Shown: positions 50,934 to 60,700, counted from the first letter of the stretch. The stretch is 64,000 nucleotides of DNA from G965267425 sp965267425 (GCA_965267425.1 OZ253959.1:2232001-2296000), one strand, 5' to 3'. Notes: generated by a model not told the origin, from the sequence alone. Program-made: numbers and translations.

Positions 50934-50957
50934 TCACCTAAACCACAAAAAAGTTAC

Positions 50958-53144
50958 CTAAGGATTGGCTTTTACAAATTGACTTTTGCCAACTTGAATT
51001 CCATTAATGTCTATTAGTCGAATCAAATATGTTCCAGGCTGAATGGATGAAACATCCAACATCGCTTGGTTTCCTTGAACATTTTCAGTTCTGACAACTT
51101 TTCCGTCAAAACTGTATATCATTAATTGACCGTTGAAAAGTTGACCAAATCGAACGGTCAGTTCATTGGTTGCTGGGTTAGGGAAAATTTCAACTTCGGT
51201 CATCGTTGCATTGTCTATGCCAGATACGCATGGAACTTCAGTAATTTCTACTGTGTCTGCCACAGAACATTGTTTATCCGTTAAGGCAATGACAGAATAT
51301 GTTCCAGGACTTGAAACAGTAAGTAATCTTGATGTATCTCCCGTATTCCAGACATAACTGCTATATCCTGCTCCTGCATCCAGTGTGATACTCCAACTGT
51401 CTTCTTCACAGAATTCATGGTCTGGACCTAAATCAACTGAGTCATCAGGAACAATGATGTCCATCATACCAGAGTCCATTTCAAATCCACAGAAATTGAC
51501 CATAATATCCCCATCAATTCCTTTGTTCCAACTCAATTCCATATCATCATATGTAAACAACTGACCAAATACAATTTTTAATGTTTGTGTCAAATCATCC
51601 GTACAACCAATGGACGTTACTGAACTGATCAACACAGGATTTCCGTTTGATTTCAAGGCTGCACTAAATTCAGAACCCAAAGGATCAACACTTGAACATC
51701 GCATGGGTTCCGTTAATTCGATTAATATCGTGTTGGCTCCACACTGCACGTCCAGATGATTCAAATATCCACCCAAACCATCTGGTGATCCTAAGAACTC
51801 AGCTACCGGGAAGGAGTCTATGGTTACCAAAATAGTGTCGTTAAGTGAATCTAAAGGTGTTCCACATTCAGTATAAAATACATCACCGTCTGTTCCAATT
51901 TGACCAGTGAGGTAATAAGTTCCTGTAGCTATGGGTTGGGTTGGCCATATTTCAATGGAATCCGCAATGTCCGCCCCACTGCAATTTAACGCAGCGGCTT
52001 TCATTAAGGATAAAGTATCTCCTGTGGCGGTGTCAATCATTAATATACTGCTTGCATCCGTATCAATGCTATTGCATTTTACATAATCTTCCAGCCCAAT
52101 CACAAAGGACGTATCCGCACATTCCATTTGTTCTTTATAACCAGAAGTCCCAACGGTTCCGGTAAACGTCACTTCATTGTCCGTACAATTGGAATCGGCA
52201 GCAATCACAAAAATTGCGACTCTATAGGATATACCTACTACTTTAGGCGTAGTGAAAGATCCTTTTCTGTATTCAGTGGCACGAATGAAAACGCCATACG
52301 TTGGCGTATTTACAGCATTATCATGAATGGCTTTAAAATCAAATACCCCTGTAGATGAATCCAGGTTGAAACCAATTGACGTATCATAAGGAAGAGGACT
52401 ATCGTAAGTATACCCATTCGTAAAACTGGCAGATCCCAGCGTTCCAACCAATTCGTATACAACGGAATCTCCATCAGGGTGGTAAGCACTTTGATCGATG
52501 AATAAATGTCTGTCTTCACAAATTCCAACCACTGGAATATTGTCAATGGCATTTACACCCGTATGATTGGTTTGTCTGTCATGCCAAACCACCGAACTTT
52601 GGGGGCTGGTTGTATATGGAAAATCCAGGTTATTCAACAAACATTCGGTTTGAGCGGAACCAGACAGATTATCCAATTCATTTGGTAGGCAGCAGGTTGA
52701 ATAGGTAAACTTCCAATCTGAAGCCCTACCTGGTAAGGTTACTGTACCTCTGTATTCGTATTCTTCAAAACAAGTAGCTGTTCCACTGTAACAACTCAAT
52801 AAATTGGGAGGGGTGATGAAATTTTGACCAGAAAAATTAAGTCTGTTCATGGTGAATTGTGAATTCAAACTTTTGGATGCAGAATTACCAGAAATGAATA
52901 ATTGGTTTGGCATACCTGCAGTGAATCCAACGCAAAAGCGATAGGCAATGGCGGTAAATTCATACGTACTGTCCGATACCCAGCGGTATGACAATTCTAC
53001 CAGACCAAAATGACCGGCTTTAGATGTTTTTGTAGTAAGTGATAAACATAGGATGGCAAATGACAGGACGAAGAATCTCCTGACAGGATTCATAGACGAG
53101 CGATTCATGGTAGCTAAGTTTTGAATAACGTGAATAAGACGCAA
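50958..53144 (-). CDS. Large surface protein with T9SS type A sorting domain
   Basis: A 728-residue secreted protein. The signal MNPVRRFFVLSFAILCLSLT (starting at ATG 53093) is the likeliest start; ATG 53108 or 53144 would add residues. The mature N-terminus AGHFGLVELSYRWVSDSTYEF is a diverged form of the Bacteroidota pattern H-I-x-G-G-E-L-x-Y-x-Y. Many Cys-containing Ig-like domains follow (about 120-590), including a PKD/SprB-like segment CSVADTVEITEVPC near 640. The T9SS tail starts near 655 (VEIFPNPATNELTVRF) and ends VGKSQFVKANP. It is probably an adhesin-like surface protein. Confidence 0.8.
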   Translation of the reverse strand: MRLIHVIQNLATMNRSSMNPVRRFFVLSFAILCLSLTTKTSKAGHFGLVELSYRWVSDSTYEFTAIAYRFCVGFTAGMPNQLFISGNSASKSLNSQFTMNRLNFSGQNFITPPNLLSCYSGTATCFEEYEYRGTVTLPGRASDWKFTYSTCCLPNELDNLSGSAQTECLLNNLDFPYTTSPQSSVVWHDRQTNHTGVNAIDNIPVVGICEDRHLFIDQSAYHPDGDSVVYELVGTLGSASFTNGYTYDSPLPYDTSIGFNLDSSTGVFDFKAIHDNAVNTPTYGVFIRATEYRKGSFTTPKVVGISYRVAIFVIAADSNCTDNEVTFTGTVGTSGYKEQMECADTSFVIGLEDYVKCNSIDTDASSILMIDTATGDTLSLMKAAALNCSGADIADSIEIWPTQPIATGTYYLTGQIGTDGDVFYTECGTPLDSLNDTILVTIDSFPVAEFLGSPDGLGGYLNHLDVQCGANTILIELTEPMRCSSVDPLGSEFSAALKSNGNPVLISSVTSIGCTDDLTQTLKIVFGQLFTYDDMELSWNKGIDGDIMVNFCGFEMDSGMMDIIVPDDSVDLGPDHEFCEEDSWSITLDAGAGYSSYVWNTGDTSRLLTVSSPGTYSVIALTDKQCSVADTVEITEVPCVSGIDNATMTEVEIFPNPATNELTVRFGQLFNGQLMIYSFDGKVVRTENVQGNQAMLDVSSIQPGTYLIRLIDINGIQVGKSQFVKANP

Positions 53145-53280
53145 TCAACTTACAAAAGGTTGCATTAGCCTTCCAAGAATGTTCCCAATTAAGATTTATT
53201 TAACTCTTTGCCAGGTATTTGGGTGGAAATTTGATTGATTAGATTCAAGTATTCCCACAATTAAGAAAATGGAAGAAAAA

Positions 53281-53312
53281 GAAAAAGGCATCTTACGGGA
53301 TGCCTTTTTTGA
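53281..53312. terminator. Bidirectional terminator hairpin between divergent genes
   Basis: AAAGGCATC, loop TTACGG, GATGCCTTT with T6 on the plus strand and TTTTTC on the minus strand. Neither flanking gene reads into it, so it may end an unannotated small transcript. Confidence 0.6.
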
Positions 53313-53490
53313 TCACCTATCTATCAGCTGATAACGCCAGTATGAACACTTCATACAACAATCCACCGGTTATTAGGTTGTTGTAATCAAACAAAAACTA
53401 TTGAAGCTGTCATCAGCTACTTCTATACACGTAGGTTTGATCAAAAGGGTTGGGTAGCACCAAAAAAAATGTTGAATTTTATCCATCAAT

Positions 53491-53521
53491 GTGCGTCTTT
53501 TTGAAATTTCCTACGTCTACC
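53491..53521 (+). promoter_or_regulatory. ECF-type promoter A, upstream of the SigZ-like gene
   Basis: GTGCGTCTTTTT (53491-53502), 12 nt spacer, GTCTACC (53515-53521), ATG 18 nt further on. It matches promoter B at 54087-54117 in both words and spacing while the spacer differs. The -10 CGTC-like core is typical for ECF sigma factors. It suggests autoregulation. Confidence 0.7.
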
Positions 53522-53538
53522 GTGGTAATCATTAATCT

Positions 53539-54084
53539 ATGCAGGAAGTGAGTACAGCAGAAATATGGATGCATTTTCATGAAGAATTGTATCGGTTTAT
53601 TCGCAGTCGTGTGAAAGATGAAGCCATATCAAAAGATATTCTTCAGGATATTTTTGAAAAAATTCATCTGAAACTTTCCACATTAGCAGATCAATCCAAA
53701 CTATCTGCATGGTTATATCAAATTACACGCAACAGCATCAATGATCATTTCAGAAAGTCAAAACACGAGTCTTCATCTGAAATTCCTGAAATAGCAACTG
53801 ACGATGTGGAAGATATTCATCGTTTTGAAAAATGCATTGAGCCCCACTTAAAACTTCTGAACAAAGAAGACCGTGAAGCCATAAGAGCCATAGATTTAGG
53901 AGATCTTTCCCAAAAAGAATATGCCGAACAATTGGGTCTTTCCTATTCAGGCGCAAAGTCAAGAGTTCAAAGAGCTCGTGAACGATTAAAAGATGTATTT
54001 ATGGAGTGTTGCACTTTGGAAATGGATAAATATGGAAACGTAATTGACGCTGAATGTGTGCATTGCGAAGATGATTGCAATTGA
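53539..54084 (+). CDS. SigZ-like ECF sigma factor with Cys-rich tail
   Basis: A 181-residue sigma factor. Region 2 (about 8-75) has FHEELYRFIRSRVKDEAISK, DILQDIFEKIHLKL and SAWLYQITRNSINDHFRKS. Region 4 (about 105-155) has LNKEDREAIRAIDLGDLSQ, KEYAEQLGLSYSGAKSRVQR and ARERLKDVFMECC. The tail carries DKYGNVIDAECVHC and ends EDDCN, with Cys at 157, 158, 173, 176 and 180. The CC-x-LE-x-DKYGN segment fits my memory of the SigZ group, in which no anti-sigma gene is required. The tail is likely a metal- or redox-responsive switch. It is followed directly by its probable target peptide. Confidence 0.87.
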   Translation: MQEVSTAEIWMHFHEELYRFIRSRVKDEAISKDILQDIFEKIHLKLSTLADQSKLSAWLYQITRNSINDHFRKSKHESSSEIPEIATDDVEDIHRFEKCIEPHLKLLNKEDREAIRAIDLGDLSQKEYAEQLGLSYSGAKSRVQRARERLKDVFMECCTLEMDKYGNVIDAECVHCEDDCN

Positions 54085-54086
54085 AA

Positions 54087-54117
54087 GTGCGTCTTTTTAG
54101 ACACCTGCCCGTCTACC
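54087..54117 (+). promoter_or_regulatory. ECF-type promoter B, upstream of the Cys-rich peptide
   Basis: GTGCGTCTTTTT (54087-54098), 12 nt, GTCTACC (54111-54117). It begins 3 bp after the sigma stop and ends 24 bp before ATG 54142. It has identical words and spacing to promoter A. Confidence 0.7.
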
Positions 54118-54141
54118 CTGTGAATTTAATATTTTACAATC

Positions 54142-54249
54142 ATGAACGTTTCAGATAAGTCATTTAATCAATCAAACAACAATTGTAACTGTGGATGCTC
54201 ATGCAACTGTGGATGTTGCGGAGGTAATGAATCCGGTTCTTGTTGTTAA
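54142..54249 (+). CDS. Cys-rich 35-residue peptide, metallothionein-like
   Basis: ATG 54142 to TAA 54249 encodes 35 residues. The N-terminal half is Ser/Asn rich (MNVSDKSFNQSNNN). Then CNCGCSCNCGCCGG and, after NESGS, a terminal CC give nine cysteines at 15, 17, 19, 21, 23, 25, 26, 34 and 35. Alternating C-x-C motifs with Gly, Ser and Asn, and no His or aromatic residue after Phe8, fit a soft-metal-binding peptide. It is not a bacteriocin by any motif I know: no double-Gly leader. It has its own ECF promoter and a strong terminator at 54257-54292. Confidence 0.72.
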   Translation: MNVSDKSFNQSNNNCNCGCSCNCGCCGGNESGSCC

Positions 54250-54256
54250 CTTCTGT

Positions 54257-54292
54257 ATCCGGAGTGGTTTATGACGACTCCGGATCTTTTTT
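54257..54292. terminator. Terminator shared by the Cys-rich peptide gene and the convergent channel gene
   Basis: ATCCGGAGT (54257-54265), loop GGTTTATGACG, ACTCCGGAT (54277-54285), then CTTTTTTT. The right part overlaps the last codons of the channel gene (stop at 54269). Confidence 0.85.
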
Positions 54293-55039
54293 TCGATTTC
54301 TTTTATCCCGCAATTCATCTGAAAATCCAGAAGCTATTATACCGGAAGGGAGCGCAATGATTCCAATACCCAACAAGGCAATGATACCGCCGAAAAATTT
54401 ACCCAGGCCGGTAACTGGATAAACATCTCCATAACCTACTGTAGTCAACGTAGCAATAGCCCACCACATGGTCTCTGGAATGTTAGAAAATGCCTCAGGC
54501 TGTGCTTCATGTTCTACGTAAAACATTAACGTAGCTGCAATTAAAATCATCATGGCAGTGAACCCGATGGTAATCAATAACTCTTCTCGTTTTGACCGAA
54601 ATACATTGCCTATAATGTTCAATGCAGAATTGTATCTGGCAAACTTCAACACCCTTACCAATCTAAATATTCTGAGCATTCGAATAATGCGTAAATCAAC
54701 GCCAAACAGCGGCAGGTAAAAAGGAAGCACCGCCAATAAATCAACCAACGCCATCGGAGTGAACACATACCTGATTCTTCCCAAAACACCCCTGTAATTG
54801 TCGCTGGCAGAAATAGACCATACGCGCAAAATGTATTCAATGGAAAAAACAATAACAGAAATCAATTCGATGTAATAAAACCAGAGGGTATAAGCATTGT
54901 AAATTTCCTCTACCGATTCCATCACCACCATGATAACATTCAATACAATTAAACTCATGATGAACACATCTACAATACGGCTACTCGATCCTTTTTGATC
55001 AGATGCCTCCAGCAATTGATATATACGTTGCTTATTCAT
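54269..55039 (-). CDS. Voltage-gated-type ion channel (K+ selective)
   Basis: A 256-residue six-helix channel. The voltage sensor S4 shows regular Arg spacing (DLRIIRMLRIFRLVRVLKF, about 105-123). The pore helix AIATL leads to the K+ filter TVGYGDVYPVTG near 200, then S6 GIIALLGIGIIALPSGIIA. The first ~30 residues and acidic/basic tail (DELRDKRNRKKDPESS) are cytoplasmic. It forms homotetramers in the inner membrane. It is convergent with the Cys-rich peptide gene and shares its terminator; no functional link is evident. Confidence 0.92.
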   Translation of the reverse strand: MNKQRIYQLLEASDQKGSSSRIVDVFIMSLIVLNVIMVVMESVEEIYNAYTLWFYYIELISVIVFSIEYILRVWSISASDNYRGVLGRIRYVFTPMALVDLLAVLPFYLPLFGVDLRIIRMLRIFRLVRVLKFARYNSALNIIGNVFRSKREELLITIGFTAMMILIAATLMFYVEHEAQPEAFSNIPETMWWAIATLTTVGYGDVYPVTGLGKFFGGIIALLGIGIIALPSGIIASGFSDELRDKRNRKKDPESS

Positions 55040-55079
55040 GATGATTGAATCGGAACAATTATAACAATAAAATTATTGA

Positions 55080-55484
55080 ATGATATTCTTTAACATTGAA
55101 GAACCAATGAATGATTGTGATACGTTTTATGTTGACTTGCCAAAGAATGAGCAAGTTCTGGCAGTTTCCTTAAGAGAAATAGTTCTTTCTTGTTCGCCGG
55201 ATTTTAGGGAAAAACTCTCTTACGGTGTACCTTATTTTTTCAGAAATACACGGGTTTGTTTCATCTGGCCGGCTTCTGTCAAATATGGACCTAAGGAAGG
55301 GGTACTTTTTGGGCTTTGTCGTGGTGCATGGTTATCAAATGAGCAGGGCTTGGTTGAAATGGGCAATCGTAAAGAAGTGGGTATGATTCCGATTCTGAAG
55401 CCATCAGACATCAATCAAGTTGCCATTACTCAAATCATACAGGAAGCTATATTGCTGGATGATGAATTTCGAAAAAAGAATTAA
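55080..55484 (+). CDS. DUF1801 domain-containing protein
   Basis: A 134-residue protein of the YdhG/Fdx-like DUF1801 fold. Conserved features are LREIVLSCSPDFREKLSYGVPYFF, RVCFIWPASVKYGPKEGV and LFGLCRGAWLSNEQGLVEMG, followed by KEVGMIPILKPSDINQVAI. The family function is unknown, though the fold binds small molecules. ATG 55107 (MNDCDTF) matches the family start better; 55080 adds nine residues. It is convergent with the barrel protein gene (adjacent stops at 55484 and 55485). Confidence 0.82.
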   Translation: MIFFNIEEPMNDCDTFYVDLPKNEQVLAVSLREIVLSCSPDFREKLSYGVPYFFRNTRVCFIWPASVKYGPKEGVLFGLCRGAWLSNEQGLVEMGNRKEVGMIPILKPSDINQVAITQIIQEAILLDDEFRKKN

Positions 55485-56276
55485 TTACTTGTTTTTTCGT
55501 GCCGTTCGCCATGATATTCCTGCGCTGACAAACACACTTCCATCGTCTATATACCCAAGACTTCCTCCTCCGGCAAAAAAATCCAATTGCAAATCATTGG
55601 TAACCAAATATGCGATTCCACCATCAAACTTACCCAGCCATTCTCCACCGGAGAAAAATCCATAATGTTCAATGAACACACCTGTTTTTGCCCCAAGTCC
55701 AGTCGAAAGATTCAAAACATAAAATCCCAATTCGTCTGCAAATTGACCTACCCAGTCAATTCCCCAGTTGGTCGTAAACCCAATTTTTCCAAAATGTTGC
55801 TGCGTAACAAGTGTGATAATCGACGAAGTATTATCACGAATACTGAAATCATTTGGAAATTTCATTCTATACTGGAAACCTATAGAAGGTTCAATTCCCT
55901 CCGCCTCATGAATGTCCGCACGCACTCCTATTTCAGTTTGTGACCAGCCTTTCCTGAGATTGTCACCACCATGACCAACCCATCCGTAGGTGACGGCACC
56001 ATTCACTTCAAAATATTCAGAAAGTCCAAATCTCAGAACAGTATTTATGTCACTTGATTCTAACGTCGCATCCGTTGAACCTGCAACAGTGTATCCACTT
56101 TGTACCTGAAAGATTTTTGTGCCAATCACATGTGAACCGATGGCCTGACCTGGACGTCCACTTTCTATAGTCTCTGAATATTGGGCATATCCCCAATGTG
56201 AAATACAAATGAATAAAACTGGTGTAACAAGTTGATTAAATATTGACCTAAACTTGGTCTGAAAAACCGGCATCAT
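55485..56276 (-). CDS. Transporter-like outer membrane barrel protein
   Basis: A 263-residue protein with signal ending HWGYAQ. The mature start SETIESGRPGQAIGSHVIGT then FQVQSGYTVAG resembles the family annotated as transporter or MetA-pathway phenol degradation barrel proteins in Bacteroidota. Beta strands include NTVLRFGLSEYFEVNGAVTY, IGFQYRMKFPNDFSI, GIDWVGQFADELGFYVLN and GGEWLGKFDGGIAYLV, ending VFVSAGISWRTARKNK. It probably forms an outer membrane channel; its substrate is unknown. It is divergent from the RND efflux operon. Confidence 0.7.
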   Translation of the reverse strand: MMPVFQTKFRSIFNQLVTPVLFICISHWGYAQYSETIESGRPGQAIGSHVIGTKIFQVQSGYTVAGSTDATLESSDINTVLRFGLSEYFEVNGAVTYGWVGHGGDNLRKGWSQTEIGVRADIHEAEGIEPSIGFQYRMKFPNDFSIRDNTSSIITLVTQQHFGKIGFTTNWGIDWVGQFADELGFYVLNLSTGLGAKTGVFIEHYGFFSGGEWLGKFDGGIAYLVTNDLQLDFFAGGGSLGYIDDGSVFVSAGISWRTARKNK

Positions 56277-56349
56277 TTTGTTTGATTAAATTTCAATAGA
56301 TGTGAAAATATCATATCAGGCATAAGAAAATTCAAATACCCGTAACCAA

Positions 56350-56362
56350 GATATTGAATATC
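56350..56362. promoter_or_regulatory. Palindrome upstream of the RND efflux operon
   Basis: GATATTGAATATC is a perfect 6+6 inverted repeat with a one-base centre, in the 162-bp divergent gap (extended by CC/GG flanks). It could be an operator for a TetR- or MarR-like repressor. No such regulator lies nearby. Confidence 0.35.
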
Positions 56363-56500
56363 AAGGCATCTTCGGAAAGAAAAAAGCATAATTTTTCCAC
56401 GACCACTATTGCATGACTTAGACAAAAATGATTTTTATTGCCAATAATTATTCTTCTTAATCACAATTTCCACTATTTTGCATGTAACAAAATCCAGGAT

Positions 56501-57694
56501 ATGATGAGCAAATACCTATCGAAATCTGTTCGTTGGAACAAGTACCTGAAGTATTCCGTTGTTCTAATTGGACTCAGTATTTCTTGTCAATCCAATCAAG
56601 GTCCTGCCCAGATGCCTCCACAACAAGTGGAAGTAGTTGAAGTTCAGTCAGGACAAGTACCTCTTCACAAAATATTTGTGGGTCAGACATATGGTTTACT
56701 TGACATTCCAATTCGCGCCAGAGTTGAAGGATTTTTGGAAGGAAGGCATTTTGAAGAAGGAAGTCCTGTGAGTAAAAACCAATTATTGTATACCATTGAT
56801 TCACAACCTTTCATGGCAGAAGTAGCGGCACAACAAAGCTCTGTAGCTGAGGCTAAAACAATGCTGGTGAATGCGGAAAATGAATTAAATCGATACAAAC
56901 CGCTGGCCGAAATTAGTGCTGTAAGTAAAAGTGATTTGGATGCTGCTCAGGCATCGTATGAAGCTGCCATTGCTGGAGTTCAGGCGGCAGAAGCCAATCT
57001 GGAATTGGCAAAAATTAACTTGAGCTATACCAAAATCTATTCTCCCATCGATGGTCTCATTGGTAAAACAGAAGCAAGACGTGGTGAATTCGTAGGTCGT
57101 GAACCCAATCCGGTTATCCTCAATACAGTATCAAGGATAGACACCATACGTGTACAATTTTACTTGATTGAATCCGAATACTTGACAATTGTAAAAGGTA
57201 TTCTCAGCGAAGAAGAACAAAAACGAATTGAAAATCGCACTGCATCAAAGAATGAACGAAAAAGGAACATCGAATTGTTTCTTGCTGATGGATCAGTATA
57301 CGAACATAAGGGATGGATTGATTTTGTAGATAGAAATGTAGATCCTACAACAGGCTCCATGTTGGTGCAGGCTAGTTTTCCAAATCCAGATGCCTTGTTG
57401 CGGCCAGGTCTATTTGCCAAAGTGAAAATCCAACACAAAATTTTGGATAATGCCATCTTAGTTCCTCAGCGAGCTGTGATGGAGATCCAGGGAAACTTTT
57501 CGGTTTATGTGGTCAACGACAGTAATAAAGTTGAATCCAGACCTGTTATCCCAGGTGAAACTAAAGGAGATATGTGGCTTATCAATGAGGGATTGAATGC
57601 AGGAGAGAAAATTGTAATTGAAGGATTGCAAAAAGTGAGGACAGGAATGGCTGTTGCTCCTGAATTAACAGAATTTAAAAGTCAATCCAATTAA
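56501..57694 (+). CDS. RND efflux periplasmic adaptor (AcrA/MexA-type lipoprotein)
   Basis: A membrane fusion protein linking the RND pump to its outer membrane channel. From ATG 56501 the protein has 397 residues with an SpII signal ending GLSISC then QSNQGPAQ. It shows the lipoyl-type barrel-sandwich (PIRARVEGFLEGRHFEEGSP), a coiled-coil hairpin (about 105-170, AEAKTMLVNAENELNRYKPL), the second lipoyl half YTKIYSPIDGLIGKTEARRG and the beta-barrel LRPGLFAKVKIQ. The start 56438 adds 21 residues and would weaken the signal. It is followed 6 bp later by the pump gene. Confidence 0.93.
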   Translation: MMSKYLSKSVRWNKYLKYSVVLIGLSISCQSNQGPAQMPPQQVEVVEVQSGQVPLHKIFVGQTYGLLDIPIRARVEGFLEGRHFEEGSPVSKNQLLYTIDSQPFMAEVAAQQSSVAEAKTMLVNAENELNRYKPLAEISAVSKSDLDAAQASYEAAIAGVQAAEANLELAKINLSYTKIYSPIDGLIGKTEARRGEFVGREPNPVILNTVSRIDTIRVQFYLIESEYLTIVKGILSEEEQKRIENRTASKNERKRNIELFLADGSVYEHKGWIDFVDRNVDPTTGSMLVQASFPNPDALLRPGLFAKVKIQHKILDNAILVPQRAVMEIQGNFSVYVVNDSNKVESRPVIPGETKGDMWLINEGLNAGEKIVIEGLQKVRTGMAVAPELTEFKSQSN

Positions 57695-57700
57695 TCAAAA

Positions 57701-60700
57701 TTGATGGCAGAATCATCAGGTAATTTCTTCGTCAGGCGACCTATTGTTGCCATTGTTATCGCCATTGTGATTGTCATTGTGGGTGGTGTATCCTTGATTG
57801 GATTACCCATTGAACAGTATCCGGATCTTACCCCTTCAGTAGTGCAGGTAAGAGCAACTTATACCGGTGCAAATTCCACCAATGTTGAACAATCGGTTGC
57901 TACACCATTAGAGCAAGAAATCAATGGTGTGGACAACATGATATACATGAAATCAACCAATGCCAATGACGGCACCATGGTGATTGATGTATCTTTTGAT
58001 GTGGGAACGGATCCGGATATGAACACGGTATTGACACAAAACCGGGTATCCGCTGCGACAGCTAAATTGCCTGAGGAAGTAAAAAAGTATGGCGTAACCA
58101 CGCAAAAATCGCTGCCCAATATTCTAATGTTGGTCACCCTCACCTCTGATGGTAGATATGATCAAAATTTCCTGGGTAATTATGCGTTGATCAACATCAA
58201 AGACCAGCTTGCACGAATCAAAGGTATTGGACGTGTAGATGTTCTCGGAACTTCGGATTACTCCATGCGAATTTGGATCAAACCTGATCGAATTGCACAA
58301 CTGGGCATAACTATTCCGGAAATCATGCAAGCCATCAATGAGCAAAATGTAATTGTTCCCGGTGGAAAATTTGGAGCGGAACCAGCTCCTCCAGGAACTG
58401 AATTCACTTATACGGTAAGACTTCCTGATCGATTTAGCTCGCCTGAAGCGTTTGGAGAAATTGTAGTTCGAACCAAATCTGATGGTTCACAAGTTAAATT
58501 GAAACATATTGCCAATATCAACCTGGGGGTTGAGACCTACAGTTCCATTACTCGTTTGAACAAAGAAGGTTGTGCCATTATTGCGCTTTATCAAGCTCCG
58601 GGTTCTAATGCTGTAGAATTGGCCACAAGAATCAAAAGTGAAATGGAAATTTTGAAGTTAAAATTTCCTGAATCTGTTAAGTACGACGTTTCACTTGATT
58701 CTACCGAAGCAATCAACGCCGGTATAAATGACATTGTTGAAACACTCATCATTGCGTTGATATTGGTAATTCTAGTTGTGTTCATCTTCATTCAGGATTG
58801 GCGGGCAACGCTGATTCCAACGTTGGCCATCCCGGTTTCTTTGGTTGGTGCATTTATCTTTTTTCCAGCACTTGGGTTTACTATTAATGTATTGTCGTTA
58901 TTAGGTCTAGTGTTAGCCATTGGTATTGTTGTGGATGATGCCATTGTGGTAGTTGAAGCCGTTCAGGTGAATATAGCCAATGGCATGAGTACTCGAGAGG
59001 CCACATTTGATGCGATGAAAAAAGTAACAGGCCCGGTAATTGCCACCACTTTGGTGTTGGTAGCGGTGTTTATCCCCGTAGCTGGTATGGCCGGAATTAC
59101 GGGACGTCTGTACCAACAATTCGCCATAACCATTGTTGTTTCCGTGTTGGTATCTTCCGTGAATGCCCTTACCCTATCTCCAGCTTTGTGTTCGTTGTTG
59201 CTTAAAAAACCGGAGCCCTATGGAGGAGTTTTGGGTAAGTTTTTCGGAGCATTTAACAAATGGCTGGACAAATCCACAGATTCTTACATGTCCTTCACCC
59301 AGGTGATTTCAAGAAAAATAAAACGAGGAACAATTTTCATTGTTTTACTTACTGCAGTTGCAGTGCTTTTTGGAAAATTGGTACCGGGAGGATTCATTCC
59401 GGAAGAGGACATGGGGTATTTTTATGTAAATATCCAATTACCCGATGCATCGTCCATACAACGTTCAGACTCCATTGCTGCAGATATTGAAAAGATTATT
59501 CTGGCACATCCTGAAGTGAAGTATGTCACTAATGTTACGGGTTTTAGCTTGCTCTCCGGAGCTATGTCATCCAATCAAGGATTTATGTTTGTAACACTTA
59601 ATAACTGGGATGAAAGAAGTGTCACCGTAAATCAATTTGTAGATCAAATCAATAAAGAACTATTTTTTCATGTAAAAGGTGCGCAGGCATTCGCATTTGG
59701 CCCACCTGCCATTCCTGGGTTAGGAAATGGATCAGGATTTAGCATCATGTTGCAAGACAAAGGTGGAAATGAACCTGATTACCTGGCCAAACATGCTATG
59801 AATTTTATCAAGACGGCCAATGAACGACCTGAAATTGGCAGGGCATTTACCACTTTCCAGGCAAATGTTCCTCAACGGTACATGAATATTGATCGTGAGA
59901 AAGCACTGAAGCTTGGCATTTCATTGAATGAACTTTACCAGACCATTGGTGCTTTTATGGGAGGAGCATACGTCAATGATTTTACACGTTTTGGTCGATT
60001 GTATAAAACTTATTTGCAAGCAGAACCAGAATATCGGGTAGATGAAAAACAAATCAGTAATTTCTTCATTAAAAACATTGAAGGAAAAATGGTCCCGTTA
60101 TCAACTTTGGTCGATATCCAACCCATATCCGGACCTGACTATACCAATCGATTTAATTTGTTCCGTTCTGTGGAAGTTACTGGTGCTCCGGCACCTGGAT
60201 TTACCTCAGCAGGAGCCATGAATGCCTTGGTAGAAGTTGCAGAAGAAACCTTACCTCAGGATATGGGTTATAGCTGGAATGCCATGTCCTTCCAGGAAAA
60301 TCAAGCCTCTGGTTCCCTGGGTATCATACTGACCTTTTCTCTGGTGTTTGTGTTTTTGATTCTGGCAGCCCAATATGAAAGTTGGTCCTTACCTTTCAGC
60401 ATTTTGTTGGGGACACCATTTGCCATATTTGGCGCACTTTTCGCATTATGGCTTTCTCGTTTTTTCAGTCCATCATTTGAAAACAACATTTTTGCTCAGG
60501 TGTCATTTGTCATGCTGATTGGCATGGCTGCAAAAAATGCCATCTTGATTGTGGAATTTGCCAGTGAAGAATTTCAAAAAGGTAAAAGTTTGTTTGATGC
60601 GGCCATTCAAGCTGCAAAATCAAGATTTCGCCCTATACTGATGACAGCGTTTTCTTTCATCTTCGGTGTTTTTCCATTGGTGGTAGCCACCGGTTCAGGA

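Larger units (their letters stand above)
50685..50957. other. Intergenic region with two back-to-back terminator hairpins
   Basis: This 273-bp gap has no convincing ORF. It ends with two hairpins, one ending transcription in each direction (50870-50894 and 50898-50933). The plus-strand hairpin has no plus-strand gene upstream, so 50685-50869 might encode a small RNA. I see no clear promoter for one. Confidence 0.4.
53145..53538. other. Intergenic region with an orphan bidirectional terminator
   Basis: This 394-bp stretch has no convincing ORF; the longest ATG frames are under 20 codons. It contains the hairpin at 53281-53312 and, at its right end, the ECF-type promoter of the SigZ-like gene (53491-53521). 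The rest (53313-53490) shows no feature I can support. Confidence 0.4.

Noticed and set aside
53268..53390. Very short ATG frames in the gap before the SigZ-like gene
   Set aside because: They are under 20 codons, overlap a terminator hairpin and show no signal or family features.
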